Assembly (NCBI GenBank): GCA_045106765.1 | Contig: JBGCFD010000070.1 | Location: forward strand, 7,104 to 71,103 | From: CAJQQY01 sp045106765 | GTDB lineage: Bacteria > Bacteroidota > Bacteroidia > Chitinophagales > Saprospiraceae | Direction of reading: 5' to 3' | Length of the DNA stretch: 64,000 nt | In this document: positions 26,228-34,788 of the stretch, one piece after another | Layout of the letters: every line of letters starts with the position of its first letter | Position numbering within the stretch: position 1 is the first letter of the stretch | Translations under genes and position numbers: made by a program | Notes under the pieces: model-generated | What the model was told of the DNA's origin: nothing | Databases searched by the model: none | What the model saw: only the letters and a program-made list of their open reading frames with translations

Positions 26228-26932
26228 ATGCCCACCACTCATATTTTTAAAAACAACGAAGCAGTTGCAGAAGCCTTCGCCGATTTTTTGCAAAAAGAAA
26301 TTTCGAAAGTAGAAAAAATAAACATCGCACTTTCTGGTGGGAGTACTCCTAAAGTTTTATTTGACATTTTAGCCAAAAAATATGCAGATAAAATTGAATG
26401 GGAAAAAGTTCATTTCTATTGGGGTGATGAACGTTGCGTTCCGCCAAATGATGAGGAGAGTAATTATAAAATGACTGATGAAAAACTTTTTCAACACATC
26501 AATATTCCTTCTGAAAATATTCATCGAATCTTTGGCGAAAATGATCCAACCGAAGAAGCCGATCGCTATGGAAAATTAATTGAATGGAATCTTTTTTTAA
26601 AAGATGGTTTACCAATTTTTGATTTAATTATTTTAGGAATGGGAAGTGATGGACATACCGCTTCTATTTTTCCACATCAAATAGAGCTGTTAGATGCAGC
26701 TGAAACTTGTGCAGTAGCGATACATCCTAAGTCAGGACAAAGAAGAATTACCTTGACTGGAAATGTGATCAATGCTGCCAAACAAATTCACTTTTTAGTG
26801 ACAGGAGCTTCAAAAACATCGGTCATCAAAGAAATTTTTTCAAAGAATGGGAACTATAAAACCTATCCCGCTACTTATATTACAAAAGCAGAATGGTGGA
26901 TGGATGAGGGAGCTGGAGCCGGAGTTTCATGA
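26228..26932 (+). CDS. pgl: 6-phosphogluconolactonase
   Basis: This 234-aa protein hydrolyses 6-phosphogluconolactone. It has the NagB/DevB-type fold with LSGGSTPK near residue 36, W-G-D-E-R-C-V-P near 75, and LGMGSDGHTASIFP near 137 with the catalytic His. A late RRITLT segment completes the phosphate pocket. It lies downstream of zwf on the same strand and would act on its product. Confidence 0.94.
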   Translation: MPTTHIFKNNEAVAEAFADFLQKEISKVEKINIALSGGSTPKVLFDILAKKYADKIEWEKVHFYWGDERCVPPNDEESNYKMTDEKLFQHINIPSENIHRIFGENDPTEEADRYGKLIEWNLFLKDGLPIFDLIILGMGSDGHTASIFPHQIELLDAAETCAVAIHPKSGQRRITLTGNVINAAKQIHFLVTGASKTSVIKEIFSKNGNYKTYPATYITKAEWWMDEGAGAGVS

Positions 26933-27242
26933 TTGAATAAAGGAGGGTGTAAGAGTATAACTTGCTGATTGTCTGTTGTTTAGCTCATCTAATTTGATTG
27001 ATTAATGCTTTATTGATATATGCCAAATTAAGACTATTGGCATTCTATTTGCATCAGAGTAAATTGTAATATAACGCTACACTACCTACCTAGATCAATT
27101 TCTTAATATTTCACGCCAATTTTCAGATTCATTTCAATTTAAAAAACTTTTGTGTTTTTTGATTTAGCCTATCTCATGTCTTGTGAGTAGTTAACTCAAG
27201 AGATTTATTCTTTAAAATAAGCGCGATAAAATAATTAATGTT
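26933..27242. other. 310-bp region upstream of the H-NOX gene
   Basis: It contains the dyad ATGCCAA-N10-TTGGCAT at 27020-27043, which directly abuts a TCTATTTG sequence (27044-27051) that resembles a -7 element. This could be an operator for the H-NOX-kinase pair about 190 bases downstream. No gene is visible. Confidence 0.4.
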
Positions 27243-27902
27243 ATGTATGGTATAGTAAACAAAGGAATTAGAGATATGGTTATTCGAAATCATGGAGAAG
27301 GCGTTTGGAGAAAAATAGTAGAAGAGGCAGGATGTCAAGAAGACTTTTTTATGAGTATGGAAGTTTATGATGATGCTATAACCTATGATTTAGTAGGAGC
27401 AGCTTCAAAAATATTAAGAACTCCAGCTCATGATATTCTAGTTGCCTTTGGTGAATTTTGGATGATCTTTACAGCAACTGAAGGCTATGGTAACGCATTG
27501 CAAATTGCAGGAAATACTTTTCCTCAATTTTTAGATCAGCTAGATGATTTGCATCGGCGACTTGGAACGACCTATCGAGAATTAATCCCACCATCATTTG
27601 TCTGCGAAGAAATAGATGACCAGACTCTAATACTTCAATATCATTCTCATCGAAAAGGATTGACCTCATTAGCAGTAGGTATAGTTCAAGGATTAGGAAA
27701 AAAATTTGATATGGAAGTTGAGATAGAACTCTTGAAAAAACAAGAAGATATTGGTTATGATGAATTTCTAGTAAAATATATTCCAATTCAAAAAGAGACA
27801 AAAACAGAAGTAAATTTAAGTAGTAAAAAACCAAATAATGAAAAAGGAAAATGTCCATTTAGTGAATTTAGAGGGGCTAACAAAAATATTTCAACTAATT
27901 GA
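27243..27902 (+). CDS. H-NOX heme-based nitric-oxide sensor
   Basis: This 219-aa protein is an H-NOX (heme NO/O2-binding) domain covering residues 1-~180 plus a ~40-residue tail. The proximal heme ligand is His104 in L-D-D-L-H-R-R-L, and the heme-propionate motif Y-x-S-x-R is Y133-S135-R137 in L-Q-Y-H-S-H-R-K. Stand-alone bacterial H-NOX proteins bind NO and control a neighbouring kinase or cyclase. Here the next gene, overlapping by 65 bases, encodes an HNOBA histidine kinase, so NO is the likely input. The extra tail includes E-K-G-K-C-P-F near the end. Confidence 0.93.
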   Translation: MYGIVNKGIRDMVIRNHGEGVWRKIVEEAGCQEDFFMSMEVYDDAITYDLVGAASKILRTPAHDILVAFGEFWMIFTATEGYGNALQIAGNTFPQFLDQLDDLHRRLGTTYRELIPPSFVCEEIDDQTLILQYHSHRKGLTSLAVGIVQGLGKKFDMEVEIELLKKQEDIGYDEFLVKYIPIQKETKTEVNLSSKKPNNEKGKCPFSEFRGANKNISTN

Positions 27903-29037
27903 TCAAGTATTTCCATTTCATGTAATTATCAATAGAGAACTGGAGATTATTCAAATAGGAAAGAATTTTAAAAAAATTGATGAAACCTTTGCGATTGGTA
28001 ATTCATTCACTAATCATTTTGAAATAGTAAAGCCTACGATTGAGACTTCCTTTAAAGGTTTTTCAAATAAAGAAGGAGAAGCATTTATTCTATCTATAAA
28101 AAGAGAAGACTTAAATTTTAAAGGAGAAGTTGTAGCCTATGCAGAAGAGGGAATAATCCTGTTTTTAGGTACGCCAGTTATTAGTAATAGTGAAATATTT
28201 TTAAAATATAATATTTCGCTTGCTGATTTTGCAGCTTATGATTCTTCACCTGATTTTTTATTTAGTATGCAAGCACAAGAGAACTCTTATCGAGAAATTA
28301 AGAGTTTGGTAAAAGAACTTCAGCGAAATAAAATAAAGCTACTCAGGTCAAATTCATCCTTACAACAATTTGCTTACGTAGCATCTCATGATCTTCAATC
28401 TCCTTTAAGAACGGTTGTAAGTTTTGCTCAGTTGTTGGAGAAAAAGTATGGTTCACATTTTGACTCAATCGGAAAAGAATACCTTGATTTTATTATTGTT
28501 GGTACTAAACGAATGCAACAATTGATCAATGATTTATTGGAGTATGGTAAAGTAGAACAAATGCAAGCTAATTTTGAGATAGTTGATATCAATACGTTGA
28601 TTGAGAAAATTACTTTTGATTTACAATTTGATATAAAAAAACAAAAGGCCACATTTGAATATACTAACCTACCATCAATTTATGTAAATCTAACTTTGGT
28701 AAAGCAATTATTTCAAAACCTCTTTACAAATGCTATTAAGTTTCGTCAACTAGATGATCCAATTATTAAAATTGATTTTATAGAAAGAGAAACTGAGTGG
28801 CAATTTAGTGTGAAAGACAACGGAATTGGTTTTGATATGGAAGACGGACAAAAAATATTTGAAATATTCCAGAGAGCAGTAGGCCTTGAATCTTATGAAG
28901 GTACAGGTATCGGTTTAGCCATTTGTAAAAGGGTAGTGGAAAAACATAAAGGAAAAATCTGGGTGGAGTCTGAATCGTTAAAAGGAACTACTTTCTATTT
29001 TACTATAAGTAAGTTTTTGTCTACTTCATTCAAGTAG
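27838..29037 (+). CDS. HNOBA-domain histidine kinase, partner of H-NOX
   Basis: This 399-aa soluble kinase starts with an HNOBA (H-NOX-associated) domain, recognised by V-F-P-F-H-V-I-I-N near residue 24 and the following I-Q-I-G-K-N segment. A short coiled coil (145-172) joins it to the HisKA dimerisation domain with phosphoacceptor His184 in V-A-S-H-D-L-Q-S-P. The ATPase domain has the N box (F-Q-N-L-F-T-N-A-I-K-F), D-N-G-I-G-F and GTGIGLAIC. There is no membrane segment. No receiver domain is fused and no regulator gene lies beside it, so the target is encoded elsewhere. Confidence 0.92.
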   Translation: MKKENVHLVNLEGLTKIFQLIDQVFPFHVIINRELEIIQIGKNFKKIDETFAIGNSFTNHFEIVKPTIETSFKGFSNKEGEAFILSIKREDLNFKGEVVAYAEEGIILFLGTPVISNSEIFLKYNISLADFAAYDSSPDFLFSMQAQENSYREIKSLVKELQRNKIKLLRSNSSLQQFAYVASHDLQSPLRTVVSFAQLLEKKYGSHFDSIGKEYLDFIIVGTKRMQQLINDLLEYGKVEQMQANFEIVDINTLIEKITFDLQFDIKKQKATFEYTNLPSIYVNLTLVKQLFQNLFTNAIKFRQLDDPIIKIDFIERETEWQFSVKDNGIGFDMEDGQKIFEIFQRAVGLESYEGTGIGLAICKRVVEKHKGKIWVESESLKGTTFYFTISKFLSTSFK

Positions 29038-29203
29038 ACACAGAAAAATATAAATGTTCTCTCTCTACGAAAAGGATTAAGTCTCACTTAATTCTTTTTT
29101 TACTTTACATGATATTCCGTCACCCTAAAGTCAAAGATTATTTATCCTTAAACTTTTCCCATTTCTATTCCTTTTATTTTAGAAAAATAACAACCCAAAA
29201 CGT

Positions 29204-29211
29204 TAACTTTG
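29204..29211 (+). promoter_or_regulatory. -7 promoter element of gcvP
   Basis: TAACTTTG is an exact TAnnTTTG match, 52 bases before the gcvP ATG. No -33 TTG is visible. Confidence 0.45.
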
Positions 29212-29263
29212 CCATCGCAAAATTGACCGATATTTTTTTACCAAATATAACAAAGGAAAAGAG

Positions 29264-32188
29264 ATGTTTAACCTTGCCCATTATGACAAATTTGTCAACC
29301 GTCACGTTGGTGTAAATGATGCCGACGAAAAATCGATGTTGAAAACAATTGGTGTGAAAACACTCAACCAATTGATCAAAGAAACTGTACCTAATTCTAT
29401 TCGCATGAAAGGTGATTTAAATATTCCTACTGCGATGGCCGAGTTTGATTACTTACAAGAATTGAAGCAAACTGCTGCAATGAATAAAGTATTCAAAAGC
29501 TACATCGGTTTAGGATACAATGGTACGATTACACCATCTGCAATTTTGAGAAATGTATTTCAAAACCCAGGTTGGTACACTCAATACACTCCTTACCAAG
29601 CGGAAATTGCGCAAGGTCGATTGGAGGCATTATTGAATTTTCAAACGATGGTGAGTGACTTAACCGCTCTGCCAATTGCAAATGCATCTTTGCTCGACGA
29701 AGGAACTGCAGCAGCGGAGGCGATGGCAATGTTTTTTGCTCAAAAAAACAAAAAAGTCAGAAATGATGATGACGTTGCGAATATCTTTTTTGTAGATAAT
29801 AAAGTTTTCGATCAAACTCATGATATCTTAGTTACTCGTGCTAAACCATTGAATATCAAAGTAGTACGTGGTGATTGGAAATCATATGCGTTTTCTGAGA
29901 AAACATTTGGGGTGCTTTTACAATATCCTGCAAAAGATGGTTCGGTGGAAGATTATCGAGCATTTGCAGCCGAGGCAAATGATAAAAATGTTTATGTAAC
30001 TGTTGCCGCTGATATTTTGAGTTTGGCACTTTTGATGCCTCCGGGAGAGTGGGGAGCAGATGCCGTGGTTGGAAATACTCAACGCCTTGGAGTACCAATG
30101 GGTTATGGTGGACCACATGCAGCTTATTTTGCAACAAAGGAAAAATTCAAGCGACAAATTCCAGGTCGGATCATTGGAGTTTCAATTGATGAGCAGGATA
30201 ATCCTGCTTTACGAATGGCTTTGCAAACTCGTGAGCAACATATCCGAAGAGAAAAAGCAACTTCAAATATTTGTACAGCACAAGCATTGTTGGCAATCAT
30301 GGCGAGTATGTATGCCGTGTATCATGGGCCTAATGGAATTAGACAAATTGCAGCACGAGTTCACACGATGGCGGAAGTATTAGAAGACAATTTGCAAGAT
30401 TTGGGTTATAAATTGACGAATGAGTTTTACTTTGATACTTTAAGTTTTGAAGCGGATAAAAAACGTCAAGCAAGCATCAAAAAAATTGCTTTGGCAGAAG
30501 GAGTGAATTTTCATTACACTTCAAATACTGTCCAAGTTTCTCTGGATGAAACTGTAGGAATGGATGACTTGGATCAAATCATTCGGATTTTTGCAAAAGC
30601 GAAAAGAAAAAGTTTTAAAGCGATGGTTATCCAACCACGTGATTTTAATTTCCCAATAAAATTGATTCGGGAAACAGAATATATGACTCATCCTGTTTTT
30701 AATAAATATCATACTGAGTCAGAAATGATGCGCTACATTAAGCGTTTGGAAAATAAAGATTTATCATTAATGCATTCGATGATTTCTTTGGGAAGTTGTA
30801 CTATGAAGTTGAATGCTGCAACAGAGCTGATTCCAGTAAGTTGGGAAGAGTTTGCAAATATTCATCCTTTTGCACCAACTGCTCAGACCAAAGGTTACCA
30901 AAAAATCTTTACAGAATTAGAAGCTTGGTTAAGTGAAATTACTGGTTTTGCAGCTTGCTCTTTGCAACCTAATTCAGGTGCGCAAGGAGAGTATGCAGGC
31001 CTTTTGACGATCAAAGCTTATCATGAAGCGAATGGCGATCATCATCGAAATATTGCGTTGATTCCTTCGTCTGCTCATGGAACAAATCCAGCGAGTGCGG
31101 TGATGACAGGAATGAAGGTAGTGGTGGTAGCTTGCGATGAAAGAGGAAATATTGATGTGGATGATTTGAAATTGAAAGCAAAGGAACATAAAGAAAACTT
31201 AGCTGCATTGATGGTAACTTACCCAAGTACGCATGGAGTTTTTGAGGCGAAGATTAAAGAAATATGTAGAACGATTCATAAGTACGGAGGGAAAGTTTAT
31301 ATGGATGGAGCGAATATGAATGCACAAGTTGGATTGACTTCTCCAGGAATTATTGGAGCAGATGTTTGCCACTTGAATTTGCATAAAACATTCGCAATTC
31401 CTCATGGCGGTGGCGGCCCAGGAATGGGACCAATCTGTGTGAATGAAAGTTTAGCACCTTTTTTACCAAAACATAAATTAGTAAAAACAGGTGGTAAAAA
31501 AGGTATTCATGCCGTTTCATCTGCACCTTGGGGATCTGCCAGTATCTTGTTGATTTCATATGCTTACATCAAAATGTTGGGAAAAGATGGTTTAACTGAT
31601 TCGACAAAATATGCGATCTTAAATGCGAATTATATTAAAGCTCTTTTGGAAAAAGAATACGATGTTTTGTATGTAGGAGACAAAGGTCGAGCAGCACATG
31701 AGTTGATTTTAGATTTACGTCCATTCAAAGAATTTGCATCAGCAGAGGATGTAGCGAAGCGATTGATTGACTATGGATTTCATGCGCCAACACTTTCTTT
31801 TCCAGTTGCAGGAACGATTATGATTGAGCCAACTGAGAGCGAAAGTAAAGCAGAGTTAGATCGTTTTTGTGATGCGATGTTAGCGATCAAAAATGAGATT
31901 AATGAAGTTGCCACAGGTAAATTTGAAGCTGATAATAATGTATTGCATAATGCTCCACACACCGCAAAAGTTATTACTGCGGATGAATGGAACTTACCTT
32001 ACTCTCGACAAAAAGCAGCTTATCCATTACCTTATTTGCATGAAGGATTTAAGTTTTGGCCATCAGTAGCGAGAGTGAAAAGTGCTTACGGAGATAGAAA
32101 TTTAATTTGTACTTGTCCTCCGATTGAATCGTATGCAGAAGAAAATGGAGTAAGTACCAATAAGAAAAAAGAAGCTAGTTTAACTTAA
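29264..32188 (+). CDS. gcvP: Glycine dehydrogenase (decarboxylating), P protein
   Basis: This 974-aa protein is the full-length single-chain P subunit of the glycine cleavage system, which decarboxylates glycine with pyridoxal phosphate and passes the aminomethyl group to the lipoyl H protein. The N-terminal half has F-V-N-R-H-V-G near residue 9 and SYIGLGYNGT near 72. The C-terminal half holds the PLP site HLNLHKTFAIPHGGGGPG with the catalytic Lys near 705. No gcvT or gcvH is adjacent, so the system is dispersed. A dispersed inverted repeat follows the stop. Confidence 0.97.
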   Translation: MFNLAHYDKFVNRHVGVNDADEKSMLKTIGVKTLNQLIKETVPNSIRMKGDLNIPTAMAEFDYLQELKQTAAMNKVFKSYIGLGYNGTITPSAILRNVFQNPGWYTQYTPYQAEIAQGRLEALLNFQTMVSDLTALPIANASLLDEGTAAAEAMAMFFAQKNKKVRNDDDVANIFFVDNKVFDQTHDILVTRAKPLNIKVVRGDWKSYAFSEKTFGVLLQYPAKDGSVEDYRAFAAEANDKNVYVTVAADILSLALLMPPGEWGADAVVGNTQRLGVPMGYGGPHAAYFATKEKFKRQIPGRIIGVSIDEQDNPALRMALQTREQHIRREKATSNICTAQALLAIMASMYAVYHGPNGIRQIAARVHTMAEVLEDNLQDLGYKLTNEFYFDTLSFEADKKRQASIKKIALAEGVNFHYTSNTVQVSLDETVGMDDLDQIIRIFAKAKRKSFKAMVIQPRDFNFPIKLIRETEYMTHPVFNKYHTESEMMRYIKRLENKDLSLMHSMISLGSCTMKLNAATELIPVSWEEFANIHPFAPTAQTKGYQKIFTELEAWLSEITGFAACSLQPNSGAQGEYAGLLTIKAYHEANGDHHRNIALIPSSAHGTNPASAVMTGMKVVVVACDERGNIDVDDLKLKAKEHKENLAALMVTYPSTHGVFEAKIKEICRTIHKYGGKVYMDGANMNAQVGLTSPGIIGADVCHLNLHKTFAIPHGGGGPGMGPICVNESLAPFLPKHKLVKTGGKKGIHAVSSAPWGSASILLISYAYIKMLGKDGLTDSTKYAILNANYIKALLEKEYDVLYVGDKGRAAHELILDLRPFKEFASAEDVAKRLIDYGFHAPTLSFPVAGTIMIEPTESESKAELDRFCDAMLAIKNEINEVATGKFEADNNVLHNAPHTAKVITADEWNLPYSRQKAAYPLPYLHEGFKFWPSVARVKSAYGDRNLICTCPPIESYAEENGVSTNKKKEASLT

Positions 32189-32195
32189 TTTGGAA

Positions 32196-32270
32196 GACGT
32201 TTTACGATGGACGATGAACGTTTTACGTTATTGCCCAACGTAAAACGTTCATCGTTTAACGTAAAACGTT
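32196..32270. repeat. Inverted repeat of the AACGTTTTACG family between gcvP and rfaD
   Basis: Arms at about 32196-32229 and 32237-32270 are near-complementary and each contains two units of AACGTTTTACG or GACGTTTTACG joined by GATGAACG-like spacers. Related single arms occur at 38053-38096 and 47463-47492. The right arm ends eight bases before the rfaD start, so it must be in the leader of that gene. Confidence 0.8.
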
Positions 32271-32277
32271 TAAAAAT

Positions 32278-33246
32278 ATGATCGTCGTAACAGGAGCTGC
32301 AGGATTCATAGGAAGTTGTCTTGTCCAAAAATTGAATGAGGAAGGACACACTAAAAATATTGTTGTTGTCGATGATTTTTATAAAGATTATAAAGATAAA
32401 AATCTGGATGACAAATGGATTCGAGATTGGATTCATCGAGACTTATTTTTAGATTGGTTTAAGCGAAGTCATCAGCGAGTAAGTTTTGTTTTTCATATCG
32501 GTGCAAGAACGGATACGGCAGAACAAAGCAAAGAAATTTTTGATGAACTTAACCTAAATTATTCCAAACAAATTTGGGAAATTTGTACTGAAAAGAAAAT
32601 TCCCTTAGTTTATTCGTCAAGTGCTGCAACTTATGGTGGAGGAGAACATGGATATGAAGATTCGCACGAAATTGTTTCTAAATTAAAACCACTCAATCCT
32701 TACGGTGATTCTAAAAATGATTTTGATAAATGGGTTTTAAAACAAAAAACTGCTCCACCATTTTGGGTAGGAACTAAGTTTTTTAATGTCTATGGTCCAA
32801 ATGAATATCATAAAAAAAGAATGGCGTCTGTCATTTTTCATGCGACCAACCAAATTAAAGAAACAGGTAAAATGAAGCTGTTTCGATCGCACAAAAAAGG
32901 CATCGAAAATGGACATCAACAACGAGATTTTATTTATGTCAAAGATGTGATTGATATTTTATTTTTCTTTTTTCAAAAACAAAAGAAGAGTGGTTTGTAT
33001 AATATTGGAACTGGGGAGGCGAGAACCTTTTTAGACTTAGTCAATGCGACTTTTAAAGCGTTGGATTTAGAATCGAACATCGGCTTCATAGATACGCCAA
33101 AAGATATTAGAGCTAATTATCAATATTTTACGGAAGCGAATATGAAAAAATTACGAGCGGCTGGCTATAAAAAGAAATTCTATTCGCTCGAAGATGGGGT
33201 GGAAGATTATGTGAAAAATTATCTACAAGGGAAAAAGATATTTTAA
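32278..33246 (+). CDS. rfaD: ADP-L-glycero-D-manno-heptose 6-epimerase
   Basis: This 322-aa extended SDR has the NAD(P) motif TGAAGFIGS near residue 5, V-V-V-D-D-F at the second strand, and the family pattern H-I-G-A-R-T-D-T near 80. The catalytic Y-x-x-x-K is Y-G-D-S-K near 142, and NVYGPNEYHKKRMAS near 172 is diagnostic of heptose epimerase. It makes the L,D-heptose precursor of the lipopolysaccharide inner core. The leader consists almost wholly of an inverted repeat, which could limit translation. A 13-bp hairpin follows. Confidence 0.92.
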   Translation: MIVVTGAAGFIGSCLVQKLNEEGHTKNIVVVDDFYKDYKDKNLDDKWIRDWIHRDLFLDWFKRSHQRVSFVFHIGARTDTAEQSKEIFDELNLNYSKQIWEICTEKKIPLVYSSSAATYGGGEHGYEDSHEIVSKLKPLNPYGDSKNDFDKWVLKQKTAPPFWVGTKFFNVYGPNEYHKKRMASVIFHATNQIKETGKMKLFRSHKKGIENGHQQRDFIYVKDVIDILFFFFQKQKKSGLYNIGTGEARTFLDLVNATFKALDLESNIGFIDTPKDIRANYQYFTEANMKKLRAAGYKKKFYSLEDGVEDYVKNYLQGKKIF

Positions 33247-33249
33247 ACT

Positions 33250-33293
33250 AATGCTGAATGGTAATTTTTTGTTGGATTAAACCATTCAGCATT
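33250..33293. terminator. Hairpin between convergent rfaD and the DUF4348-like gene
   Basis: AATGCTGAATGGT (33250-33262) pairs perfectly with ACCATTCAGCATT (33281-33293), loop 18. It lies between two convergent stops. Confidence 0.65.
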
Positions 33294-33305
33294 ATACATT
33301 AATCA

Positions 33306-33776
33306 TTACTTCCGATAGTTTAGTCCAGAATAATACATCATCCGCCACTCTCCATTTGTTTTCATAAAACGTCTTTCAATCCAAAGTTTTTTGTCACCAC
33401 CAGTTGGAATAAATTCGAAGATCAGACCATCACTTACCACTCTTAGATTTTGAGCAAAATCTTCTTTTCGAGCATCTAAATTTTTATGTATTTGCCAACC
33501 TTCTTTTTCCCATTTAAAATTTCCATTAGCCAAAATTGTACTATCCGCATACTCAGGAAGTCCTTCCAATGGAAAATCAATATGAGCCATTTGGAAAGAA
33601 CTATCCGAATGAAATTGAGTGTAAAAAACTAAAAAATCTGCTGGCACATCTGCAATTGAATTATCTTGCGAAGCTGTTGTTTGAACTTGATCCGTGGAGG
33701 AATCCTTGTCGTTCATAATTTTTTGAAAAGCAAACATCAAGGAGATGCCAATTAAAATTCCGATAATAACCTTCAT
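33306..33776 (-). CDS. DUF4348-like secreted or membrane-anchored protein
   Basis: This 156-aa protein has one N-terminal hydrophobic segment (residues 2-20), which may be a signal anchor, then a Ser/Thr/Gln linker. The domain has F-L-V-F-Y-T-Q-F-H-S-D-S-S-F-Q near residue 48 and F-P-L-E-G-L near 68, and ends W-x-M-M-Y-Y-S-G-L. This pattern fits DUF4348, found in Bacteroidota and of unknown function. The next gene leftward on the other strand is rfaD, convergent. Confidence 0.6.
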   Translation of the reverse strand: MKVIIGILIGISLMFAFQKIMNDKDSSTDQVQTTASQDNSIADVPADFLVFYTQFHSDSSFQMAHIDFPLEGLPEYADSTILANGNFKWEKEGWQIHKNLDARKEDFAQNLRVVSDGLIFEFIPTGGDKKLWIERRFMKTNGEWRMMYYSGLNYRK

Positions 33777-33851
33777 ACTATTTTTTGGATTATAGATTTT
33801 ATGATTGAAGATTATGGATGATGTTAATCATGAATCCATAATCATTAATTT

Positions 33852-34496
33852 TTAATCAATTTGTAAGCAGTAAACCAACATGTGATTGTCAATAATTTGA
33901 TAGCATAATGAATAACTTGCCGAAAAGTCACCTTTTATAACATGACCTTTACAAGTTCCTTTTTTCAAATTATAATTAAATGGTTCGATTAAAATATGTT
34001 CTTTGAATTCTAATTTTTTCCGACCATATGCTTTGTACAATGCTTCTTTCGCTCCCCAATAAACGGATAAATGTTCCATTCTAGTTTTATGTTTTAAACT
34101 TTTCATTTCTTCCTCTCGCATAAATTTATGAGCGATTCTTTCGACACTTGGAGTGATATTTTGGATGTCCACGCCACATGAAAATGGTGAAGCAATTACT
34201 GTCACCAATTGTTTGGAATGACTGAACGAAATTTCATAATCAGAATCAACTAAATGTGGTTTTCCAAATTCATCTTTTAGACAAATACTTCGTTGCCGAC
34301 GACCACTCATTTTGTGCAATAACCACCGAACAGCTAACCATTCCAATCGACGGCTTTTGCCCGTCAGTTTTTCGAATTGAGCTAATTCATCTCCTTGTGG
34401 TTTTAACCGACGTAAGAAGTAACTTGGAGGTTCGGTGATATTCCACATTCCGAGTTCTCCCTTAGGAAGAATATGTTGATGGTTGAAGATTGGCAC
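33852..34496 (-). CDS. 4'-phosphopantetheinyl transferase superfamily protein
   Basis: This 214-aa protein transfers the phosphopantetheine arm of CoA to acyl or peptidyl carrier proteins. The Sfp-type signature is present: S-F-S-H-S near residue 105, G-V-D-I-Q near 122 with the metal-binding Asp, and W-G-A-K-E-A-L-Y-K near 160. The start is taken as GTG at 34494-34496 because a -7 element at 34522-34529 lies inside the longer ATG-started frame (34562). The remaining N-terminus then matches family members. It is divergent from the WD40 gene, and the shared promoter region is an inverted duplication. Confidence 0.85.
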   Translation of the reverse strand: MPIFNHQHILPKGELGMWNITEPPSYFLRRLKPQGDELAQFEKLTGKSRRLEWLAVRWLLHKMSGRRQRSICLKDEFGKPHLVDSDYEISFSHSKQLVTVIASPFSCGVDIQNITPSVERIAHKFMREEEMKSLKHKTRMEHLSVYWGAKEALYKAYGRKKLEFKEHILIEPFNYNLKKGTCKGHVIKGDFSASYSLCYQIIDNHMLVYCLQID

Positions 34497-34521
34497 GTTG
34501 TATAAATTATTTAAATAAAAA

Positions 34522-34529
34522 CAAAAGTA
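34522..34529 (-). promoter_or_regulatory. -7 promoter element of the phosphopantetheinyl transferase gene
   Basis: The minus strand reads TACTTTTG, an exact TAnnTTTG match, 25 bases before the GTG start. Confidence 0.5.
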
Positions 34530-34543
34530 CTTACAAAAAAAAT

Positions 34544-34745
34544 AAAAGCATATAAAATACATTAGGAATAGAAAAATAATAGATGCAGTTTTTTACGGTC
34601 TATTTTTCCGTCATTTTTCCCAAAAAAATAATTCCGTAGCGAAGGCTATACTATGCAATGATTTTTTTAAAAACTGACAAAAAAAATCCTTCGTCAAAAA
34701 CCTGCAGCTATTAATTTTCTATTCCTAATGGTTTTATATGCTTTT
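34544..34745. repeat. Long inverted repeat in the divergent promoter region
   Basis: The left arm (34544-34596) and right arm (34693-34745) are inverted copies of about 53 bp that match at most positions. They share AAAAGCATATAAAA, CATTAGGAATAGAAAA and TAATAG-TGCAG. Each arm ends outward just before a TAnnTTTG element (34522-34529 left, 34762-34769 right). The layout is that of an inverted duplicated promoter box or a small non-coding mobile element. Confidence 0.8.
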
Positions 34746-34761
34746 GAAAAAATTAAAATAT

Positions 34762-34769
34762 TAGTTTTG
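34762..34769 (+). promoter_or_regulatory. -7 promoter element of the WD40 gene
   Basis: TAGTTTTG is an exact TAnnTTTG match, 19 bases before the ATG. A TTG at 34744-34746 precedes it by 15 bases. Confidence 0.5.
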
Positions 34770-34788
34770 CAGACTGATATAAATTTTC

